Below, in pieces: positions 1-7,036 of a stretch of DNA of 7,317 bases. Positions within the stretch are counted from its first letter, which is position 1. Each line of letters begins with the position of its first letter. Source of the DNA: Bacteroidia bacterium (lineage in GTDB: Bacteria > Bacteroidota > Bacteroidia > Chitinophagales > Saprospiraceae); assembly GCA_030432855.1 (NCBI GenBank), contig JAUILM010000284.1:1-7317 (forward strand). Reading direction: 5' to 3'. The notes below the pieces were generated by a model that worked only from the letters and a program-made list of their open reading frames with translations, had not been told where the DNA came from and made no database searches. Both the position numbers and the translations under genes were made by a program.

Positions 1-860
1 ACAATGACATTGCCTATCTTATCATTCCAGACGGCGTCTATATGTGCCTCGTCTTCAGTGATAGAAAATGGTGTAAATGTGGCTGCTGCTTCATTATATT
101 CAAACAGACCGGGTGCATCTGTAAAACTCAACCAGCATCTACCCTGCCGATCCTGCAGGAATACGTCAGTCACTCCATTGGTCTGAGTAAGGCTATCATA
201 ATAAATCTGATTGAGAATGCTACCCCCTGTATCAACTAAATACAGACTTTGAAAACCATCATTCAGCACCATGTCGCCCCTGTCCAGCATCATAAATTCA
301 AAAGACATATGATCTTTGGCCTCAATGCCGGAGATGGCGTATAAGAGATCAAACTCTTTGTCCGAGTCCTTTAATTTCTGGACATAGAGCTGCTCACCTT
401 CTCTGGATAAAACATAGACATCGTCATGCAGTTCATCCATGTGAATATCCTCAATGAAGGTTCCATGAATTCCATTGGTCTCATTGAGATATAACTTGAT
501 GGCGGTCGTTTGATTTTCGGGTAAAACATCCAAAAAACCTTTTAAATCTTCATATCGTATAATGATCGTTCCATCAGGTCGAGCCACAATCTGATGAATA
601 TCCTTGTAGCTGATGTGCATTTTACTCTTTCTGTGATCATCAAAACGCAAAATATTCAGCCCATCATAACGATTTAAGCCGTTTCTGGTAGCTATCCATA
701 TATATCCAAACGGATCCTGAATGATTTGCTTCACAGTTCGGTCAGAGAGACCCTGTTCCAGAGAAATAGAAAAGCTAGAGCCAAGATTAGATTGACCCAA
801 TAGCAAACCCTGCTGTACCAGCAAGCACAGAAATGCTACTATGGTTAACGGCCATCTCAT
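1..860 (-). CDS. Two-component regulator propeller (sensor) protein, N-terminal part, cut by window edge
   Basis: The reading frame opens with ATG at 860 and stays open for 286 codons to the left edge, so the C-terminal part lies outside the window. The first 22 or so residues form a Sec signal peptide (MRWPLTIVAF followed by a Leu-rich core), with likely cleavage near LLG-QS. Residues 37-67 match the Reg_prop repeat that forms one blade of a periplasmic sensor propeller: GLSDRTVKQIIQD, then GYIWIATRNGLNRYDG. A second, weaker copy is at about residues 229-256 (VTDVFLQDRQG, then GLFEYN). Known members are large periplasmic ligand sensors, often fused to a membrane helix plus a histidine kinase, GGDEF or LuxR/AraC-type output. 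Which output this one has cannot be seen. A purine-rich AAGAAAGGA lies just upstream of the ATG. Codon use looks like that of its neighbours. The family is secure; the ligand and final architecture are unknown. Confidence 0.85.
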   Translation of the reverse strand, partial: MRWPLTIVAFLCLLVQQGLLLGQSNLGSSFSISLEQGLSDRTVKQIIQDPFGYIWIATRNGLNRYDGLNILRFDDHRKSKMHISYKDIHQIVARPDGTIIIRYEDLKGFLDVLPENQTTAIKLYLNETNGIHGTFIEDIHMDELHDDVYVLSREGEQLYVQKLKDSDKEFDLLYAISGIEAKDHMSFEFMMLDRGDMVLNDGFQSLYLVDTGGSILNQIYYDSLTQTNGVTDVFLQDRQGRCWLSFTDAPGLFEYNEAAATFTPFSITEDEAHIDAVWNDKIGNVI

Positions 861-971
861 TATTGTGATCCTTTCTTGATTCTAATTTAATACAATACGC
901 TAAAATCAGTCCAAAAGTGCCTTTAGCTTCTCATAATTCGATCCTATGATTATCAAACACTTACCTGTATT

Positions 972-1001
972 AAAAAAAGCCCGGACCGAAATCCGAGCTT
1001 T
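972..1001 (-). terminator. Rho-independent terminator of the tail-specific protease gene
   Basis: Read on the minus strand, AAAGCTCGGA and TCCGGGCTTT form a 10-base-pair stem with one U-G wobble and a six-base loop (TTTCGG). The run of T residues continues for four more bases past the stem. It starts about 33 bases after the protease stop codon. The wobble is a C-A mismatch on the plus strand, so the hairpin is better formed by minus-strand RNA, which supports this direction. It separates the protease gene from the propeller gene downstream. Confidence 0.85.
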
Positions 1002-1033
1002 CTAATGTTACTTACTAAGGGGGGAAATATCAT

Positions 1034-3133
1034 TTACTGCTGACCCAGCATATCTTTCATAATGTGCATGACTTCTTCTATATAGACATCTTTCTGGATG
1101 CCGGTAATCAGGTCTTCATTATTTGCTTTCCGTGTTTCATCTTCATTTATATAGTTGAGCTCTGAATCCAGATTCTTCACTACAAGACCGTCAATTGGCT
1201 TAAACATATTCTTGAACTTGGCATTCTGCTCTTCTCTATCCCTAAGGATTTTCTCATATCCCTCAATATTCAAAGGGTATGTCAAATCACTCTCTTCCTG
1301 TTCCTTAAGTGAAAGTGCTCGTTCTTCTATTAGTTGAAACGTTGGATGATTCTTGACGCGCTCAGCACTGTATGCAGCCAGAATCTCTTTGTCAGGAAGA
1401 CCCGCTATCGCTGCATCATAATCGACAGGTTCGATTTCAGTCCATTTCAATGGAGTTTCATATTCCTTCTCTCCTACCTTAATGTAATTGTAAGTCGTAG
1501 GCAGAACGATATCAGGCTCCACTCCTCTCAACTGAGTGGATCCACCATTGATTCTGTAAAATTTCTGAGTAGTAATCTTCACTTCACCCAGGGGCTTTAG
1601 ATCATTGTTTCCTACGATAAATCGATCCAATGCATGGAATCTCTGCACAGTACCTTTACCAAAGGTAGAGTTACTTCCCACGATGATCGCACGATTGTAA
1701 TCCTGAAGTGCGGCTGCTATGATCTCAGATGCACTGGCACTAAAGTGATTTACCATGACGATAAGAGGTCCACGATACTGAACTGCTGGATCCTCATCCT
1801 CAAGTACGTAGGGCTTCCTGTCTCGGGATTTCACTTGAACTACAGGTCCCTTTTCAAAAAACAAACCACTCATATCCACTACCTCAGAGAGCGATCCTCC
1901 ACCATTATTTCTTAGGTCAAGAATGACACCTTTGGCACCTTCCTGATCCAACTTTTTGATTTCATTTGCCACATCTTCTGCGCATCCAGGCTTACCGTCA
2001 TCTTCAAAGTAGAATTTAGGTAGTCTGATGTATCCCACCTCGGCACCTTCATTTCCCAGAGAGAGCATGAGAGATTTAGCGCGTCCTTCTTCCAGGATGA
2101 CCTGATCGCGGATAATTGCTATATCTTCCAGCGATCCATCTGGTTTTCTGACGGTCAGTACAACGGTGGTACCCTTCTTACCGCGAATGAGTGCTATCAC
2201 ATCATCCTGTCTCCAGCCTCTGACATCCTTAGGCTCTTCATCCTCCTGTGCTACCATGATGATGAAATCATTGGCCTCGAGACCTTTCTGCTTCCAGGCA
2301 GGACCACCGGGTATAATTTGCGATACTTTGATAAGCTCTCCCTCAGGTATCAACCTGGCACCAATACCTTCGTAGCTCCCATTCATATTGATATCAAAGT
2401 CCTCTTTGTCACGGGGACTGAAATAAGTCGAATGTGGATCATATGCGCCTGTAACTGCATTCAGATAGTCTTCAAATCGGTCTGATCTACGCAGACTATT
2501 CAATCGAGTAAACCATTCTGAAAAATTCTTCTTCACGGTTTCTCTTGCTTCTTCAACCATATCTTCCTCACTCCGGGGTTCATCGCCTTCTACCTTGGCT
2601 TTCTTCAAGCCATGCACTTTGACCATAATTTCATATCGGATCAACTTGGTCCAATAATCTTTAAGGGCCATCTCATCTGCAGCAAACCCCCTTGCATCTC
2701 CATCCATGGTGATACTAGACTGGTCATCATGAAGAGAAAACTCGACATCAATAGCTTCAGTGAAATACGTTTCTGCTCTTTGGATCCCATTAGCGATAAG
2801 ATCTACCGAGAGATCAAAAAATTGGAATGATCCGGTAGAAATTTCATCATCAATCTGCTTCTCAAAGCTGCTAAGTTGTAATACTTCCGACTCCGTTAAA
2901 AAGCGTTTGGCCGGATCGATGGACATCATATAGCTATCGTAGATCAGCTCCGACAGATCATCATCCAGCGTCTTGGGTGCGTAGTGAACACGATCCAGAA
3001 ACTTGATAACCGCCTGGAGGGTAAAAAACTCTTTTTTGCTATTATCAGGTGCTCCGGTATTGAAGGAATTGAAAAAGATCCCTGCCAAAGCCAGCAACAG
3101 TATCAACGAACTTCGTAGCACCATACTTCCCAT
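1034..3133 (-). CDS. prc: Carboxy-terminal processing (tail-specific) protease, S41 family
   Basis: This 699-residue protein matches the Prc/Tsp family in length (E. coli Tsp is about 680) and domain order. A signal peptide or anchor covers residues 4-25 (LRSSLILLLALAGIFF), and a Tsp N-terminal helical domain runs from about 35 to 235. A PDZ domain lies at about 252-335 (YEGIGARL, then GGPAWKQKGL), and the S41 catalytic core at about 345-545. A Tsp-type C-terminal helical domain fills about 550-690. Aligning by eye to E. coli Tsp (Ser430, Asp441, Lys455) places the catalytic residues at Ser467 (in HFSASASE), Asp478 (in LQDY) and Lys493 (in TFGKGTVQ). The LDLRNNGGGS core motif is at 406-415. 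Such enzymes act in the periplasm, cutting proteins from exposed C-termini and helping turn over envelope and peptidoglycan-hydrolase proteins. The start could be Met1 (3133) or Met4 (3124); neither has a good ribosome site. The gene is a single unit with terminators on both sides. Confidence 0.95.
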   Translation of the reverse strand: MGSMVLRSSLILLLALAGIFFNSFNTGAPDNSKKEFFTLQAVIKFLDRVHYAPKTLDDDLSELIYDSYMMSIDPAKRFLTESEVLQLSSFEKQIDDEISTGSFQFFDLSVDLIANGIQRAETYFTEAIDVEFSLHDDQSSITMDGDARGFAADEMALKDYWTKLIRYEIMVKVHGLKKAKVEGDEPRSEEDMVEEARETVKKNFSEWFTRLNSLRRSDRFEDYLNAVTGAYDPHSTYFSPRDKEDFDINMNGSYEGIGARLIPEGELIKVSQIIPGGPAWKQKGLEANDFIIMVAQEDEEPKDVRGWRQDDVIALIRGKKGTTVVLTVRKPDGSLEDIAIIRDQVILEEGRAKSLMLSLGNEGAEVGYIRLPKFYFEDDGKPGCAEDVANEIKKLDQEGAKGVILDLRNNGGGSLSEVVDMSGLFFEKGPVVQVKSRDRKPYVLEDEDPAVQYRGPLIVMVNHFSASASEIIAAALQDYNRAIIVGSNSTFGKGTVQRFHALDRFIVGNNDLKPLGEVKITTQKFYRINGGSTQLRGVEPDIVLPTTYNYIKVGEKEYETPLKWTEIEPVDYDAAIAGLPDKEILAAYSAERVKNHPTFQLIEERALSLKEQEESDLTYPLNIEGYEKILRDREEQNAKFKNMFKPIDGLVVKNLDSELNYINEDETRKANNEDLITGIQKDVYIEEVMHIMKDMLGQQ

Positions 3134-3263
3134 GCGTTTTGGTTATTCAAAAAATGATTCAACTAAATATACTTGTTTTTGCCCGAAATTGTTTTTCAAA
3201 CTCGGCAGGCACTTCAATTTAACGTATCAATAACGCCCAAAATTCTACGACATTTTAAATAGC

Positions 3264-3296
3264 AAAAAGAATGCCTCGCTCTAACGAACGAGGCAT
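3264..3296 (-). terminator. Rho-independent terminator of hppA
   Basis: The inverted repeat ATGCCTCG / CGAGGCAT (8 perfect pairs, 3271-3278 and 3289-3296, 10-base loop) is followed on the minus strand by TCTTTTT. That fits termination of the pyrophosphatase transcript, about 56 bases after its stop codon. A shorter hairpin, GCCGT / ACGGC at 3321-3337, lies between the stop codon and this element. It has no strong T run and may only protect or pause the transcript. The terminator lies roughly 130 bases upstream of the protease start, so it also insulates that gene. Confidence 0.85.
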
Positions 3297-3351
3297 AAAT
3301 AAAAGTTTTTATATGTTAAAGCCGTAATAATAACGGCCAAGTCCTCCCTGA

Positions 3352-5517
3352 TTATAAGAATGGAGCGATCACGAGGGCCACTACGGTCATCAGTTTTAGC
3401 AGGATGTTCAGCGAGGGACCAGAAGTATCCTTAAATGGATCACCTACTGTGTCTCCCACCACGGTAGCTTTGTGAGGATCTGATCCTTTGCCATATTCTA
3501 CACCATCGATGGTCACACCTTCTTCGATCATCTTCTTGGCATTGTCCCATGCCCCTCCGGAGTTTGACTGGAAGATCGCCATCAGAACACCTGATACTGT
3601 TACTCCAGCGATCAATCCCCCCAACATTTCAGCTCCTCCTGCGAATCCGATCACTATTGGTGAGAAGACAGCAATCAATCCTGGTACGATCATTTCCCGG
3701 ATAGAAGCCTTGGTAGAGATAGCCACACATTTGCTGTACTCAGCTTTGCCGTCAGCCGCATCAAAGGTCACCTGGTCTTCCTTAGACCATTCTGCATATT
3801 CCTTTCCTTCATTTCGGCGCATTGCGTTTAGCGCAGCAGTCAATTCAGGAATAGTTTTGAACTGACGTCTTACTTCCTTGATCATATCCATGGCGGCTCT
3901 TCCCACAGCATTCATCGCTAATGAAGAGAACAAGAACGGCAACATACCTCCCAGAAATAGACCTGCCATGATGAGAGGCTGTGATATATCAATAGAATCA
4001 ATTTTGGCCACGGTCATGAAAGCTGCAAAGAGTGCCAAAGCTGTCAGAGCAGCAGATCCAATAGCAAAACCTTTACCGATCGCTGCAGTAGTGTTACCCA
4101 CAGCATCCAATTTGTCAGTACGCTGTCTTACTTCACCCGGTAGATCACTCATCTCGGCAATACCACCTGCGTTATCTGAAATCGGTCCATATGCATCGAC
4201 TGCCAGCTGGATTCCTGTATTACTGAGCATACCTACCGCTGCGATTGCAATACCGTATAATCCGGCAAATTGAAATGCTACAATGATAGCAGCAACCAGG
4301 ACAACTATGGGCAAAGCAGTAGACTGCATACCCACACCTAATCCAGAAATGATATTTGTAGCACTACCTGTCACTGACTGCTTCACGATATTCCAGACAG
4401 GACGTTTTCCGGTGCCTGTATAAAATTCTGTGATATAACCAATGGCCAGACCGGAAACCAGACCGGCAATTACTGCCATAAAGACACCCAGAGAGGTATA
4501 TGTACTCCCTTTAAATGTCCATGAATCAGGCAGCATCCATTTTACAACAATAAAAGTCACAACCAGCATCAGGGCAGAGGATAAGAGTTCTCCCATGTTT
4601 AGCGCCTTTTGCGGATCGCCACCTTCTTTCACTCGCACAAAGAAAGTTCCTATAATAGATGTAATAATTCCAATACCAGCGAGAACTAGTGGCAACAAGA
4701 CGGCATTGAGCCCTCCAAAATCATTGGTAGATTCAAATCCAGTAGCTACATTCAGAAATGCAGCTCCCAGTACCATAGTACCTATTATAGATCCAACGTA
4801 AGACTCAAACAAATCGGCACCCATACCTGCCACATCACCCACATTATCACCGACATTATCTGCAATAGTAGCGGGATTCAGAGGATGATCTTCAGGAATA
4901 CCTGCTTCTACCTTACCTACCAGATCCGCACCAACATCAGCGGCCTTGGTATATATACCACCACCCACACGGGCAAAAAGTGCGATAGAGGAGGCACCGA
5001 AAGAGAATCCAGTAATCACATTAATCACTTTGTGGATATCCCAATCCATATTTGAATACACCAGGAAAAGAGTACCTAATCCCAGGACGCCAAGTCCAAC
5101 AACACCCATTCCCATTACTGATCCTCCGGAAAAAGCGACTTCCAACGCCTTTCCAAGACTCTCTCTTGCAGCATTTGTAGTTCGTACATTAGCCTTGGTT
5201 GCTACACGCATTCCAATAAAACCGGCAAGGGCAGAACAAATGGCTCCCGCGATGAAAGAAACTCCAATCAATGCATGCGAATCACTATCAGAAGATCCAC
5301 TAATGAATAACAACACGGCCACAATAGCAACAAAGATCGCCAGTACTCTGTATTCACTTTTCAAAAATGCCATCGCTCCGTCCGCAATGTTGGTAGCTAT
5401 ACGACCCATGCGTTCAGTCCCTACTTCTTGTCTGGACACCCAACTGGAACGCCAAAAGGTGTACAGGAGTGCGATCACACCAAATAGCGGGACTGCATAG
5501 ATTATTGTTTGACCCAT
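3352..5517 (-). CDS. hppA: Membrane-bound ion-translocating pyrophosphatase (potassium-dependent type)
   Basis: This 721-residue multi-spanning membrane protein hydrolyses pyrophosphate and pumps H+ and/or Na+ across the inner membrane. It recovers energy from the pyrophosphate released in biosynthesis. The family signatures are all present: GGGIYTKAADVGADLVGKVE around residues 185-204, DNVGDNVGD at 220-228, SDNAGGIAEM at 447-456, and GDTVGDPFKD at 688-697. The Asp and Lys residues in these motifs bind magnesium pyrophosphate. The diagnostic stretch GNTTAAIGKG (474-483) has Ala478 and Gly481, where potassium-independent enzymes have Lys and Thr, so the enzyme should need K+. The semi-conserved Glu of helix 6 is Glu238 (DLFESYVG), the position used in the Thermotoga Na+ pump rather than the one in plant H+ pumps. 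A hydrophilic stretch at about 560-592 is longer than in many bacterial members. The start is supported by the hydrophobic first helix (IIYAVPLFGVIALLYTF) and an upstream promoter. The gene is transcribed alone. Confidence 0.97.
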   Translation of the reverse strand: MGQTIIYAVPLFGVIALLYTFWRSSWVSRQEVGTERMGRIATNIADGAMAFLKSEYRVLAIFVAIVAVLLFISGSSDSDSHALIGVSFIAGAICSALAGFIGMRVATKANVRTTNAARESLGKALEVAFSGGSVMGMGVVGLGVLGLGTLFLVYSNMDWDIHKVINVITGFSFGASSIALFARVGGGIYTKAADVGADLVGKVEAGIPEDHPLNPATIADNVGDNVGDVAGMGADLFESYVGSIIGTMVLGAAFLNVATGFESTNDFGGLNAVLLPLVLAGIGIITSIIGTFFVRVKEGGDPQKALNMGELLSSALMLVVTFIVVKWMLPDSWTFKGSTYTSLGVFMAVIAGLVSGLAIGYITEFYTGTGKRPVWNIVKQSVTGSATNIISGLGVGMQSTALPIVVLVAAIIVAFQFAGLYGIAIAAVGMLSNTGIQLAVDAYGPISDNAGGIAEMSDLPGEVRQRTDKLDAVGNTTAAIGKGFAIGSAALTALALFAAFMTVAKIDSIDISQPLIMAGLFLGGMLPFLFSSLAMNAVGRAAMDMIKEVRRQFKTIPELTAALNAMRRNEGKEYAEWSKEDQVTFDAADGKAEYSKCVAISTKASIREMIVPGLIAVFSPIVIGFAGGAEMLGGLIAGVTVSGVLMAIFQSNSGGAWDNAKKMIEEGVTIDGVEYGKGSDPHKATVVGDTVGDPFKDTSGPSLNILLKLMTVVALVIAPFL

Positions 5518-5588
5518 AGTAATATCTAGTCTTTATATTTTATCTAATACCTGGTACAGATTGCACCTGTTGAAAAAAATTCGGTCGG

Positions 5589-5619
5589 CAAAAGTACAGT
5601 TAATTTCACTTCTGACCAA
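5589..5619 (-). promoter_or_regulatory. Bacteroidota-type promoter of hppA
   Basis: On the minus strand a TTG (5617-5619) is followed after 20 bases by TACTTTTG (5589-5596). This is an exact match to the Bacteroidota -7 consensus TAnnTTTG, with a -33 TTG at normal spacing. Transcription would begin at about 5580-5584, giving a leader of roughly 65 bases before the hppA ATG. The match is by eye and the start site is inferred. Confidence 0.7.
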
Positions 5620-5638
5620 TTTTGTATAAAGCAAAGTA

Positions 5639-5666
5639 GTAAATGGCAGGAAGGAGTGTCATTTAC
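5639..5666. repeat. Short inverted repeat upstream of the hppA promoter
   Basis: GTAAATG (5639-5645) and CATTTAC (5660-5666) form a perfect 7-base inverted repeat with a 14-base loop. It lies between the nitroreductase stop codon and the hppA -33 element. It could be a weak 3' end for the nitroreductase transcript, although no clean T run follows, or a protein-binding site upstream of the hppA promoter. The arms are AT-rich and short, so chance is a real possibility. Confidence 0.3.
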
Positions 5667-5711
5667 CAGATTATCAACAGATTGTCGATGTGTCAGCAGT
5701 TACATATTTCA

Positions 5712-6308
5712 CTACTTTTTTATCCACTTCACCTTTTCTTGCCAGGGATCTCTGACACCTTCTTTGAGAGGCTGATCGTGATGACCCAGGTAGAAATATC
5801 CGAGACAGCGCGTGTCATCTTCAAGGCCCAAAAACGGACCAACTGCATGAATCGATCCCGGAGAGCTCCAATATCCACCTAATCCATGCGCGTGTACTGT
5901 CAACCAAAGATTTTGTACTGCCGCCCCCACTGAAGCAACCTCCTCCCACTCAGGTACAGATTGCTTAGGATCACGACGCATACAAATGGCAATAATTGCC
6001 TGAGAGCGTATGGGTTTATCGTACGTTTTCTTACGTTTCATCTCCGAACGATCCGCCTCAGGTGTATTTTCATCATAATATGCCAAAAGGAATTCTGCAA
6101 AACGTTTACGGGCCTCACCCTGAATCACCACAAATCGCCATGGCTGCGTCAGTCGGTGAGTTGGTGCCCAGTTAGCCGCTGCAATCATTTCTTCTATTAA
6201 GCTATCATCGATCGGCTCTTCCGTAAAAGATTTTGGGAATACCGATCGCCGGGTACGTATTAGTTGTTCTAACCTATCATTTGACTCTTTGCCACTATCA
6301 AAATTCAT
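5712..6308 (-). CDS. Nitroreductase family protein, YdjA-like
   Basis: This 198-residue protein is typical of the short, single-domain FMN-dependent nitroreductases (E. coli YdjA is about 183 residues). The phosphate-binding RTRRS motif is at residues 18-22. WAPTHRLTQPWRF at 47-59 is the usual second flavin and active-site segment. EVASVGAAVQNLWLTVHAHG (123-142) is followed by GGYW (143-146) and covers the flavin-stacking, dimer-forming region. Near the C-terminus, LGYFYLGH is the standard last strand. Members reduce nitro or quinone-like compounds with NAD(P)H as flavin-bound dimers in the cytosol; the natural substrate of this one is unknown. ATG at 6308 is the only sensible start. The gene is divergent from the metal repressor and shares a 65-base spacer with it. 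It lies on the same strand as hppA, but hppA has its own promoter, so co-transcription is not required. Confidence 0.92.
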   Translation of the reverse strand: MNFDSGKESNDRLEQLIRTRRSVFPKSFTEEPIDDSLIEEMIAAANWAPTHRLTQPWRFVVIQGEARKRFAEFLLAYYDENTPEADRSEMKRKKTYDKPIRSQAIIAICMRRDPKQSVPEWEEVASVGAAVQNLWLTVHAHGLGGYWSSPGSIHAVGPFLGLEDDTRCLGYFYLGHHDQPLKEGVRDPWQEKVKWIKK

Positions 6309-6316
6309 ACTCTTCG

Positions 6317-6349
6317 AAATATTATTTTAGTCTTATCTAAAAATATTAT
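6317..6349. promoter_or_regulatory. Putative operator in the divergent spacer (inverted plus direct repeats)
   Basis: The spacer between the nitroreductase and the repressor gene contains TTTTAG-N6-CTAAAA, an inverted repeat with perfect 6-base arms (6325-6330 and 6337-6342). It is bracketed by two identical copies of AAATATTAT (6317-6325 and 6341-6349) spaced 24 bases apart. DtxR-family repressors commonly bind AT-rich palindromes with TTAG/CTAA-like half-sites near their own genes, so this may be an autoregulatory site. That is inference: the spacer is very AT-rich, and no clear promoter could be placed on either side. Confidence 0.45.
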
Positions 6350-6373
6350 CTTGCAATCAAAGAAAATAACTAG

Positions 6374-7036
6374 ATGTCATTATCTGTCTCGGAGGAAAAC
6401 TATTTGAAAGCCATTTTCAAGATTACAGAGCAACAAGGTACACCAGTGCCAACAAATGCTATAGCAGGAGAGTTGAAAACTTCGGCGGCCTCTGTCACTG
6501 ACATGCTAAAGAAGTTGGCAGAAAAGGACCTCGTAGCCTATAAGAAATATCAGGGGGCACTCTTGACAAACACCGGCAGACAGCATGCAACCCACCTTGT
6601 ACGCAAGCACAGACTTTGGGAATTCTTCCTGGTAGAGAAACTAAATTTTAGTTGGGATGTGGTGCATGATATGGCAGAACAACTTGAGCATATACAGTCG
6701 GACGAGTTAATTGAAAGGCTGGATGCGTTTCTCGAATTCCCAAAATTTGATCCACATGGAGATCCCATCCCCGATGCCAGTGGAAGATTCACGATCAGAA
6801 ACCAGCAGCCAGTGAGCCGGATGTCTGTGGGAGAGATGGCCATAGTGATTGGAGTGCAAAATCATGACTCACAATTCCTGAAGTTTTTGGGAGAACTCAA
6901 TCTGGGCCTCGGCTCTGAAATCGAAGTGCTGGACAAATATGACTTCGATGCCTCTATGAAAGTGCGGATTGACAAAGACGAAACGCATCTTATTTCTAAC
7001 ACAATCACAAATAATGTCTATGTCAAGAGGAATTAG
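6374..7036 (+). CDS. DtxR/MntR-family metal-dependent transcriptional repressor with FeoA-like C-terminal domain
   Basis: This 220-residue protein has the three-domain layout of DtxR/IdeR. A winged helix covers about residues 4-68 (EENYLKAIFKI, the recognition region SAASVTDMLKKLAEKDLV, and the wing YKKYQGALLTNTGR). A dimerisation and metal-binding domain covers about 70-138, and an FeoA/SH3-like domain about 148-218 (MSVGEMAIVIGV, then GLGSEIEVLD). Metal ligands of DtxR are matched at the same numbers: His79, Glu83, His98, Glu105 and His106. Position 102 is Glu, as in MntR, instead of the Cys of DtxR. Metal-bound members bind DNA and shut down uptake genes when Mn or Fe is sufficient. The next gene encodes a metal-uptake binding protein and overlaps this one, which strongly suggests that the repressor controls its own operon. 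Whether it senses Mn, Fe or another metal is not settled. ATG at 6374 gives the normal family N-terminus; no strong ribosome site is visible. Confidence 0.93.
   Translation: MSLSVSEENYLKAIFKITEQQGTPVPTNAIAGELKTSAASVTDMLKKLAEKDLVAYKKYQGALLTNTGRQHATHLVRKHRLWEFFLVEKLNFSWDVVHDMAEQLEHIQSDELIERLDAFLEFPKFDPHGDPIPDASGRFTIRNQQPVSRMSVGEMAIVIGVQNHDSQFLKFLGELNLGLGSEIEVLDKYDFDASMKVRIDKDETHLISNTITNNVYVKRN

Noticed and set aside
4..239. Short plus-strand open frames near the left edge
   Set aside because: They lie antisense to the propeller gene, whose minus-strand frame has a signal peptide and clear repeat motifs.
882..914. Possible promoter for the propeller gene (TTG, 22 bases, TAAATTAG on the minus strand)
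   Set aside because: The -7 part mismatches the TAnnTTTG consensus in the TTTG core and the spacing is long. In an AT-rich spacer this is expected by chance.
3160..3200. Possible promoter for the protease gene (TATATTTA with an upstream TTTG on the minus strand)
   Set aside because: The spacing is about 25 bases, longer than usual, and the -7 element is imperfect. No convincing alternative was found.
3488..5500. Several long open frames on the plus strand opposite hppA (up to 184 codons)
   Set aside because: They are antisense shadows of a highly conserved coding gene. Their translations are low-complexity, rich in Pro, Ile, Ala and Thr, and resemble no family.
5518..5588. Possible riboswitch or structured leader in the hppA 5' region
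   Set aside because: Only a weak 5-pair hairpin (GGTGC / GTACC) could be drawn, and no known riboswitch core was seen.
5643..5882. Plus-strand open frame of 79 codons starting in the hppA/nitroreductase spacer
   Set aside because: Most of it runs antisense to the nitroreductase, and it has no recognisable domain or start signal.
6346..6353. Possible -7 element (TTATCTTG) for the repressor gene
   Set aside because: It has two mismatches to the consensus and no TTG at the expected upstream distance.
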